Shown: one piece after another, positions 1 to 6,300 of the stretch
How the letters are laid out: each line of letters starts with the position of its first letter
Position numbering within the stretch: position 1 is the stretch's first letter
Assembly: GCA_964467935.1 (NCBI GenBank)
Contig: CAYYKK010000306.1
Span: 1 to 8,904 of the forward strand
Source: CAYYKK01 sp964467935
Lineage (GTDB): Bacteria; Myxococcota_A; Polyangia; Polyangiales; Polyangiaceae
Direction of reading: 5' to 3'
DNA: 8,904 bases
Position numbers and translations under genes: made by a program
The notes under the pieces: model-generated
Databases searched by the model: none
What the model was told of the DNA's origin: nothing
Seen by the model: the letters and a program-made list of their open reading frames with translations, nothing else

Positions 1-662
1 GGTGCGGGGGGCGCGACGCCGCCGAGCCCGTGCGTCGTCAGCGCGCGGCGCGGGTGCGAAGCCATCGCCGCGCCGAGCGCCTGGGCGCCGGTGCGCGCGG
101 CGGGCTCCGTCGGCGGGTCGAGCGGCGTCGTGGGCGCGTCGAACGTCTCGGCATCGAGTGGTCCGACCCCGGCCGGCGCCGCCGACGACGACGCGACCCG
201 CGTCGGGGGCGAAGACGGCGACGCTCCTCCGCTCGGACGCGCGCTCGCAGGAGGCGGCGTCGAAGCGCTCGTGGTCGTCGGATCCGAGACGAGCTCACGG
301 GTCGATCGCTGCAGCTTCCACCGGGTCGCGAGCGCGGTCACGCGCGGGTCGTCCGGCGAGATGATGAGCGCCTTCTCGACCAGCCCAGCGGCGCGCTTCG
401 TCTCCCCGGCGGCGTGGAACAGGCTCGCGAGCGCGACGAACACCTCGATGCTGCGCGGGTGTTTGACGATGGCCTCGGCCGCGAGGGCAGCGATGAACGC
501 AGGCGGGATGACGTCGCGGGCCCCCGGCTTCAGGCTCGCGCGCGTGAGCATCGCGCACAGCTCCACCGTGGGCTCGACCCTGGGGTCGGCGCGCCACGCG
601 TCGAGGAGCTTGTCCATGCGGACCATGCGCGAGTAACCATAGCCCTTGTTCGCCCCCGCCAT
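1..662 (-). CDS. TPR-like protein with Pro/Ala/Ser/Thr-rich linker (N-terminal part, truncated by window edge)
   Basis: The reading frame starts with ATG at 662 and stays open for 220 codons to the window edge; the C-terminus lies outside. Residues 1-57 are helical with no signal peptide. Residues about 58-118 read as one or two degenerate tetratricopeptide units: a helix around AALAAEAIVKHP, then FVALASLFHAAGETKRAAGLVEKALIISPDDP, which has the TPR small/large-residue pattern and closing proline. From about residue 125 the chain becomes a Pro/Ala/Ser/Thr-rich linker to at least residue 220, typical of a tether between domains. The start follows pyrC by 63 bp on the same strand, so co-transcription is likely. 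The Shine-Dalgarno match is poor (GTGGAAA about 10-16 bases upstream). The frame is believed because its codons end mostly in G/C and the TPR pattern is coherent. The function is not recognised; TPRs imply protein-protein contacts only. Confidence 0.72.
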   Translation of the reverse strand, partial: MAGANKGYGYSRMVRMDKLLDAWRADPRVEPTVELCAMLTRASLKPGARDVIPPAFIAALAAEAIVKHPRSIEVFVALASLFHAAGETKRAAGLVEKALIISPDDPRVTALATRWKLQRSTRELVSDPTTTSASTPPPASARPSGGASPSSPPTRVASSSAAPAGVGPLDAETFDAPTTPLDPPTEPAARTGAQALGAAMASHPRRALTTHGLGGVAPPA

Positions 663-700
663 CCAGGCGCGTTTTCCACGGAGAAGCTCGCCCGAGCGCC

Positions 701-720
701 CCCGCGGCCGACCTCGCGGG
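701..720 (-). terminator. Possible GC-rich hairpin after pyrC (weak)
   Basis: Just after the pyrC stop codon, CCCGCG (701-706) and CGCGGG (715-720) form a 6-bp stem with an 8-base loop. Flanking GCCCG/CGGGC runs could extend it with a bulge. No T-run follows on the minus strand, so it may be only a pausing structure or chance pairing in GC-rich DNA. It fills most of the 63-bp gap before the next gene. Confidence 0.2.
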
Positions 721-725
721 CGGGC

Positions 726-2033
726 TCAGCGCGCTCCGTCGTCGTGCACGACCCAGCCGCCGGCGAGGGTCATCACGACCCGCCCCCGGAGCTCCTTCTC
801 GTAGAAGGGCGTGTTGCGGCTCTTGGAGCGCAAGTCGCGGACGACGTGCGTCCGCTCCGGGTCGATCAGCGCAAGCTCGGCGGTCGCTCCGACTTGGACG
901 CGAGGCGGCTCGAGCCGCACGATCCGGGCGGGAGCGCGCGTCAGCGCGTCGATGAAGCGCGAGAGAGGCAGCGTTCCTCGGCGGACCAGATCGAGCAGCA
1001 CGGGCACGACGAGCTCGAGGCCGAGGAGCCCGGGCGACGCCTCGGCGAACTCGCAGTCCTTCTCGAGCGAGGAGTGCGGCGCGTGGTCGGTCGCGATGGC
1101 GTCGATCGTCCCGTCCTTCAAGGCCTCGCGGAGCGCCTCCACGTCGGCCTCCTCGCGGAGCGGCGGGTTCACCTTGCAAGCCGTGTCGTAGCCGAGCACT
1201 GCCTCGTGCGTGAGCATCAGGTGGTGCGGCGTCACCTCGGCCGTCACGTGGATGCCGCGGTGCTTCGCCTCGCGCAGGATCCGCACGGCGCCGAGGGTCG
1301 AGACGTGGGCGACGTGGTAACGGGCGCCCGTCGCCTCCGCCAAGAGCACGTCGCGGGCGACGATGATGTCCTCCGCGACGCGGGGCCAGCCGCGGAGGCC
1401 GAGCTTCGTCGAGATGGCGCCCTCGTGCATCTGCGCGCCCTCGGTCAGCGCGTGATCCTCGGCGTGTTGGATGACGGGCATGTCGAACGTGCGGGCATAC
1501 TCGAGCGCCTTCTTCATGACGGCGCTCGACATGACGCAGCGGCCGTCGTCGCTGACGCCGACGGCGCCCGCGTCGCGCAAGTCGGCCATCTCGGTGAGCT
1601 CGGCGCCCTTCTGCCCCATCGTGATCGCGCCGATGGGGTGGAGCGCCACCCGAGAGACCTCGCGCGCCCGCGCCAGCATCGCCTCCGTGATGCTGCGCCG
1701 GTCGTTGACCGGCAGCGTGTTCGGCATCGCGCAGACGTGAGCGAAGCCGCCCGCGGCGGCGGCGGCGAGGCCGCTCTGGATGTCTTCCTTGTACTCCTGA
1801 CCGGGCTCGCGCAGGTGCGCGTGGAGATCGACGAACGCGGGCACGAGCCACGCGCCGCGCGCCTCGACGATCCGCGCGCCCTCGGCGTGCAGCAGGTCGT
1901 CGGTGGCGGCCCCTGCGCCGACGCGCGTGATGCGGCCGCGCTCGATCACGACGTCGACCACCTCGTCGAGCCCGATCGCCGGGTCGACCGCTCGGGCTTG
2001 GCGCAACACGAGGAGAGAGGCTTCGGTGCTCAT
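726..2033 (-). CDS. pyrC: Dihydroorotase, class I
   Basis: This is a complete 435-residue enzyme of the amidohydrolase superfamily. It catalyses reversible cyclisation of N-carbamoyl-L-aspartate to L-dihydroorotate, the third step of pyrimidine synthesis, in the cytoplasm. Visible motifs, by family knowledge the metal and substrate sites: DLHAHLREPG with H71 and H73; MPNT at 103-106; the SDDG motif with D162, in the place of a metal-ligand aspartate of class I enzymes; H190 in VIQHAEDH; H243 in YHVAHVST; the KVNPPLR substrate-binding segment at 287-293; and D316 in IATDHAPH. The C-terminal SKSRNTPFYEKELRGRV stretch is also typical. Length fits the class I family (about 420-440). Start ATG is at 2033, only 3 residues before the first beta strand begins; no strong Shine-Dalgarno precedes it. 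pyrB, which often adjoins this gene, is not in the window; the downstream neighbour is a TPR-like protein. Class I type is clear; the symbol is assigned by reaction (some annotators reserve pyrC for class II). Confidence 0.95.
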   Translation of the reverse strand: MSTEASLLVLRQARAVDPAIGLDEVVDVVIERGRITRVGAGAATDDLLHAEGARIVEARGAWLVPAFVDLHAHLREPGQEYKEDIQSGLAAAAAGGFAHVCAMPNTLPVNDRRSITEAMLARAREVSRVALHPIGAITMGQKGAELTEMADLRDAGAVGVSDDGRCVMSSAVMKKALEYARTFDMPVIQHAEDHALTEGAQMHEGAISTKLGLRGWPRVAEDIIVARDVLLAEATGARYHVAHVSTLGAVRILREAKHRGIHVTAEVTPHHLMLTHEAVLGYDTACKVNPPLREEADVEALREALKDGTIDAIATDHAPHSSLEKDCEFAEASPGLLGLELVVPVLLDLVRRGTLPLSRFIDALTRAPARIVRLEPPRVQVGATAELALIDPERTHVVRDLRSKSRNTPFYEKELRGRVVMTLAGGWVVHDDGAR

Positions 2034-2064
2034 CGACGGCGTTGGTTAGCACAACGTCAGCGCG

Positions 2065-2095
2065 ACTAGATCCGCCCCCGAGTCGAGGCGGTCTT
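2065..2095 (-). promoter_or_regulatory. Candidate pyrC promoter
   Basis: On the minus strand a -10-like TCTAGT (2070-2065; 4 of 6 to consensus) lies 31 bases before the pyrC ATG. A poor -35-like AAGACC (2095-2090) sits 19 bases upstream of it. The position suits a short leader, but the match is modest. Its -35 overlaps the candidate -35 of the divergent tRNA promoter by two bases, so the two units could compete for RNA polymerase. Confidence 0.2.
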
Positions 2096-2123
2096 GCTTC
2101 CCCGGGGTCAGGTGGAGTACGGT
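2094..2123 (+). promoter_or_regulatory. Candidate promoter of tRNA-Leu
   Basis: TTGCTT (2094-2099) and TACGGT (2118-2123) are separated by 18 bp and would start transcription near 2130, leaving a leader of about 34 bases before the mature tRNA. Each hexamer matches only the key bases of the sigma-70 consensus (TTG; TA...T). A GGAGGA/TCCTCC stem (2137-2142 with 2148-2153, 5-base loop) lies in this leader, ten bases before the mature 5' end. Confidence 0.33.
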
Positions 2124-2163
2124 GCCGCCGTCTCGTGGAGGACGAGCTCCTCCGACCGTGCAC

Positions 2164-2250
2164 GCGAAGCTGGCGGAATTGGCAGACGCGCTGGATTCAG
2201 GTTCCAGTGGGGTAACTCCCGTGGAGGTTCAAGTCCTCTGCTTCGCACCA
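2164..2250 (+). tRNA. tRNA-Leu (anticodon CAG)
   Basis: This is a complete 87-base cloverleaf with encoded CCA. The acceptor stem GCGAAGC (2164-2170) pairs fully with GCTTCGC (2240-2246), followed by discriminator A and CCA. The D arm has the 3-bp stem GCG/CGC usual in leucine tRNAs, with GG in the loop. The anticodon stem CTGGA/TCCAG holds the loop TTCAGGT, anticodon CAG at 2198-2200, reading codon CUG. A long class II variable arm (GGGG/TCCC around TAAC) supports Leu identity. The T stem GGAGG/CCTCT carries the loop TTCAAGT. It is the only plus-strand gene here, divergent from pyrC and convergent with the methyltransferase gene. Confidence 0.98.
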
Positions 2251-2274
2251 CCCGATCTCGAGGCCACGGCCTGC

Positions 2275-2330
2275 TCTCCGCTGTGGGGTCTCCGCTGAGG
2301 CCTCTCCGCTGAGGCCTCTCCGCTGAGGCC
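2275..2330. repeat. Four 14-bp tandem repeat units (three exact)
   Basis: The unit TCTCCGCTGAGGCC occurs exactly three times in a row (2289-2302, 2303-2316, 2317-2330), preceded by a diverged copy TCTCCGCTGTGGGG (2275-2288, 11 of 14 matching). Each exact unit plus the next two bases contains the palindrome GAGGCCTC (2297-2304, 2311-2318, 2325-2332). Neighbouring copies can therefore pair as 8-bp stems with a 6-base TCCGCT loop, on either strand. The block starts 25 bases after the tRNA and ends 50 bases before the stop of the convergent methyltransferase gene, so it could help end transcription from both sides. No strong T-run is present; only TCTTCGTCGT follows on the plus strand. It could also be a slippage-prone array without function. 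Confidence 0.85.
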
Positions 2331-2363
2331 TCTTCGTCGTAGCGGGGGCGGTATGGGCCCGAC

Positions 2364-2381
2364 GAGCTCGCGCCCGAGCTC
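2364..2381 (-). terminator. Hairpin overlapping the methyltransferase stop codon
   Basis: GAGCTCG (2364-2370) and CGAGCTC (2375-2381) form a perfect 7-bp stem with a 4-base loop. The stem includes two bases of the TGA stop (2382-2380) of the FkbM-family gene. No T-run follows, so this is at best a factor-assisted termination or mRNA 3'-end-stabilising structure. Confidence 0.3.
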
Positions 2382-3258
2382 AGGGCAGCGGCGGCCGCTC
2401 CTTGAGTCCGCCGACGAGCGCCTTGAGCAGGTCGTCCCAGACGGCGGGGCCGCCGAGCTCTTCGGCGTGCTGCAGGACGTAGAGCGCGAAGTCGTTGGCT
2501 TCGTAGAGCTGTTGCATCAGCACCGCGAGCTTCAAGAGGCGCTCGAGCCCGAGGCTCCGCAGCTTCATGAAGTCCTTCACGTACACCGCGTCGCCCCACA
2601 TGATCTGGCCGCGGAACGGGTGCGGCGCCTTCGCCGAGAGCGGCCGGAAGGTGCCTCCTTTGAGATCCGTGAAGCGGTGGAAGACGAAGCCCGCGGCGCG
2701 GAGCGCGACGTCGATGTCGGCGAAGAGCGGCTGACCCTCGTAGATCGGCACGAACTCGACCTCGGTCTCGACGACGAGCACGTCCTTCAGCACCTCGGTC
2801 GCGCCGCGGAGGACGTCGAGCTCTGCGCCCTGGATGTCGAGCTTGAGATAGTCCGTGCCCTTCGCCTCGGGGATGTCGTCGAGGCGCCGCGTCGTCACCG
2901 GCCACTCGCGCGCGACGCGCATCAGATCGCCGAGCACGGTGATCTCCGCCGCGCGCACGTGGAACCGATCGACGATGGGCAGGTTCGGAGGCAAGAGGGA
3001 GGACGTGTAGACGGCGCGCGCGAGATGGAACGTCCCGGTCGAGCCGTCGCCCACCGCGTGCGGGAGATACCGGCAGCCTGGCTTGGCCATTTGGTTCAGC
3101 CGTTCACACTCCACGGGCTGAGGCTCGAAGCCGAGGACCTCCGCGATCCCGTGCTCGAGGAGGCGATCGTATTGCGTCGGCCCGAGCGCCATCGCCCCGA
3201 CGTCGACGACCTTGATCGGGGGAATGTGCTCTCGAAGTCGCTCCGCCAGATCCACCAT
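2380..3258 (-). CDS. FkbM-family SAM-dependent methyltransferase
   Basis: This complete 292-residue protein has an intact Rossmann methyltransferase fold of the FkbM family, which usually O-methylates sugars or natural products. Motif I is KVVDVGA (16-22). The acidic ribose contact is E45 in LGFEPQP. The family signature is DYLKLDIQGAELDVLRGA (136-153), with D141 and G144 present. It is followed by VVETEVEF and the segment YEGQPLFADIDVALRAAGF (173-191), characteristic of the subgroup. A C-terminal extension (200-292) includes a GQIMWGDAVYVKD stretch and helices. The ATG at 3258 is firmly set: an in-frame TAG lies four codons upstream (3270-3268) with no usual start codon between, although the Shine-Dalgarno is weak. 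It begins 49 bp after the giant glycosyltransferase gene on the same strand, so the two are probably an operon. Inference: it methylates a glycan made or handled by that protein. The substrate cannot be read from sequence. Confidence 0.92.
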   Translation of the reverse strand: MVDLAERLREHIPPIKVVDVGAMALGPTQYDRLLEHGIAEVLGFEPQPVECERLNQMAKPGCRYLPHAVGDGSTGTFHLARAVYTSSLLPPNLPIVDRFHVRAAEITVLGDLMRVAREWPVTTRRLDDIPEAKGTDYLKLDIQGAELDVLRGATEVLKDVLVVETEVEFVPIYEGQPLFADIDVALRAAGFVFHRFTDLKGGTFRPLSAKAPHPFRGQIMWGDAVYVKDFMKLRSLGLERLLKLAVLMQQLYEANDFALYVLQHAEELGGPAVWDDLLKALVGGLKERPPLP

Positions 3259-3307
3259 GCGGGCAATCTATCAGGATCGACTCGCGTCGCGAGCGCGGGC
3301 TCCACGC

Positions 3308-6300
3308 TCAGCCGGTGAGTCGCTCGACGATGTCGGCGAGGCGGCGCTCGGCCGCGTCGCCACCGAAGCCCGAGGTCGCGACCGTGCGCCACATCGCGAT
3401 GGTCTCGAACGCCGCCGCCGCGCTCGCGCGGTCGCGGTGGATGGCGCGCGCTTCGGCGATCTGCGAGAGCACGAACGCCCGCGCGCGTCGATGACCGTCG
3501 AAGCGCTCGTAGCGCGCCAAGACACATAGAAACGGCTCGTCGAGGTCGAGGGTGGCCCCCTCGCGCAGCTCGCGCTCGAGCCGCCCGAGGAGCTCTCGAC
3601 CGAGCTCGACTTCGCCCGCGTCGAGTGTCAGGCGCGCGAGGGTCATGCGTCGCGCGACGGTCGGCCTCACCTCGACGTCGCGGACGGCCGCGAGCATCGC
3701 GCGCTTCAGGGCGGTCCAGCGCAGCGACGCCGACGCGCCGTGAACGGCGACGAGGTGCCGGCGGATCGCGATCGGGAGCCGCTGGGGGTGCCCGAAGAAG
3801 CCCTCCGCGTACGGGAGCGCGGCGAAGGCGGCGATCGCGTGGGCGTCGGGCGAGAGATCCGCGCGCGCGTCTTCCTCCGTCGCGAGCAGATCGCGCGCGC
3901 GAAAGGCCTCGAGCCGCCGGGCGGGCGCCGCGACGAGCGTCGGGCGCCGCGCGGTCGTGCGCGCAGGGACGAACGCGCGGATCGCGTCGCGCCACTCGAG
4001 CAGCACCTTCCCTCGCTCGCGGAGCGCGGAGAGGAGCGCGGGGCCGTCTCGATCGTCGTCGGCGAGGTCGAACACGAGCGCGGCGTCGTCGCATCGCGAC
4101 GCGAGGTCGATCCGCTCGCGGGACGCCTCGCGACGCGAGAGGCGCACGAACGCCGCGCCTGCGAAGAGCTGAGCGAGGTCGCGAGCCGGCCCTGTCTCCG
4201 CCGCCTCCGGCGCTGCGGCCTCCTCGCCTTCGGCTCCCCGGCCCTGCGCGCTGGGCGCGGGCTCGACCCGCACCCACGCGAGGCGATTCGACGAGACGCT
4301 CGTCGCGAGGCAGGCGCGCGCTCGTTCGTCCGACGCGATCGCGACGACCTCGCCTCCAGGGCCGACCGCCTTGGCGGCGGTGAGGGTGAAGGCGCCGACC
4401 CCTGCCCCCACGTCGACGACCTTCTCGCCTGGCGCCAAGGCTCGTCGCGCGAAGCCTTCGTCCGGCGCGAGATCGTCGTCGTCGAACGAGGGATCGTCCG
4501 GCGTGGCGCGCGGCAACACGAGCGATAGGTCCGGCGCGAGCGAGGCCTCGACGCGCGCCGCCTCGGGCTTCGGCTCGGGTCGAGCGAGGTACGCCTCGAA
4601 CATGCGGTCGTACGCCGCCTCCATCTCCGGGACGAACCTCGTCGCGTCGAGGAGCGGGGTCGCTTCCATGCGCCCTCGCAGCGTCGCGCGGAGCTCCGCG
4701 CGCCTCGGTTCGTCCTCGGCGAGCGCGCGCGCCGTCTCGAGGTAGGCGTCGACCGTCGGCGCCGCGAGCGCCTCGAGGCCGATCGTCGAGAGCAGGCTCA
4801 GCCCGACGCGCCCCGCGTGTCGGTCCCCGACCAGCGTGACCACCGGGACCCCCATGAAGAGCGCCTCGCACGTCGTCGTCGTTCCACCGTAAGGGAACGG
4901 GTCGAGCGCCACGTCGATCTCGCGGTAGGCGGTGAGGTGCGTCGCGGCGTCGCGATCCCACCCGCGCAGCACGAGAGAGGCGCGATCCACGCCGTGGCTC
5001 GCGAACTGCGCGAGGAGCCGCTCCCGCACCTCGTCTGCTTCGAGCCCGCCCGTCTTGAGCACGAGGCGCGAGCCGGGGACGGACGAGCAGAGCTCGCTCC
5101 AGGCGGCGACGACGCGCGGGGTCGTCTTGCGGAGTGTGTTGAAGCTGCCGAAGACGACGCCGCTCCGCCTCGTCGATGCCCCAGGATCGGGGGCGTCTCG
5201 CGGAGGGCCGAAGCACCACGCCGTCGTCGGGAGGCGCACGAGGCGCTCCGTCGAGAGCTCATCCGCGTATCCACACGGATCTGCTTTTGCATCTGTGATG
5301 CGATGATCGACGGCCGAGAGACCCGTCGTGCCCGGGTAGCCGAGGTAGGTCACCTGGACGGGGGCCGGCTTCCGCGCGAACACGCCCAAGGTCGAGCTCT
5401 CCGTGTGGCCAGCGAGGTCCACGAGGATGTCGATGCCGTCGTCGGCGATCTGCCGCGCGAGCTCGCGCTCACTCCGATCCGCGACGTGGTGCATGACCAG
5501 GTCGAGCCTCGCGAGCCGCTCGGTGACCGCGTCGCGGACGCGGTGCGTGTGGTAGGCGTGGATCTCGAACCTTCGCCGGTCGTGCGCGCGGAGGATCGGC
5601 TCGATGAAGCGCGCGACCGAGTGCTCACGGAAATCGGGCGACACGTAGCCGATCTTCAGCCGCGTGGGCCGCTCGGCTCGGCGGGGGACGCTCACGCGGT
5701 GCACGTGGCGCTCGGTCCGCTCACCCCATCGCCGGTGCGCCTCGAACACCGCGCGAGCGTCCACGCTGTCCGCGTAGTTCATGAACGCGAGGATGGTCGG
5801 CGCGAGGTCGCTCTCGGGCGAGGCGGACGCGAGCTTGGTGAGGCCACGGATGGCGGTGTCGACGTCGCCCTCGAGCCCGCGGATCCGAAGGAGCGCCCAC
5901 TCGGCGTCGACGTCGAGCGGATCGGACGCGAGGGCGCGGCGCAAGTGCACGGAGGCCTCGCGGTGGCGTCCTCGCGCGTCGAGCAAGACGCCGAGGCGAC
6001 GCTCGATCGCCCCGACGCCGGGGAAGATCGTCCGAGCCCGTCCGAGCGCGCGCTCGAGCGCCGCGTCGTCTCGTCGGCGATCCAATCGGTCGGCGAGCAG
6101 CATGACCACGGCGACCATCCTGCGCGCCCCGGCGACCTCGGCGAGCCACGCGTCGACGCGGTCTTCTCGCCAGCCACGCTCGAGCGCCGACGTCAGCCGC
6201 CGGACGAGCGGCATGGAGATCGGGACCGCGCCCGCCTCGGTGACGCGCGCGGCCGCCTCGTACGCTCCGCGATCGAGCAGCGCCACGAGGATCGCCTCCG

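Noticed and set aside
30..2069. 679-codon plus-strand frame and 622-codon minus-strand frame (295-2163) over pyrC and the TPR gene
   Set aside because: Both give Arg-rich, repetitive proteins and overlap pyrC, whose catalytic motifs are intact in another frame.
2275..2332. CRISPR array
   Set aside because: Units are 14 bp and directly adjacent, with no spacers.
2164..2350. tRNA 3' end as the attachment site of an integrated island carrying the glycosyltransferase genes
   Set aside because: The position fits, but no repeat of the tRNA 3' end, integrase or clear composition change is visible inside the window.
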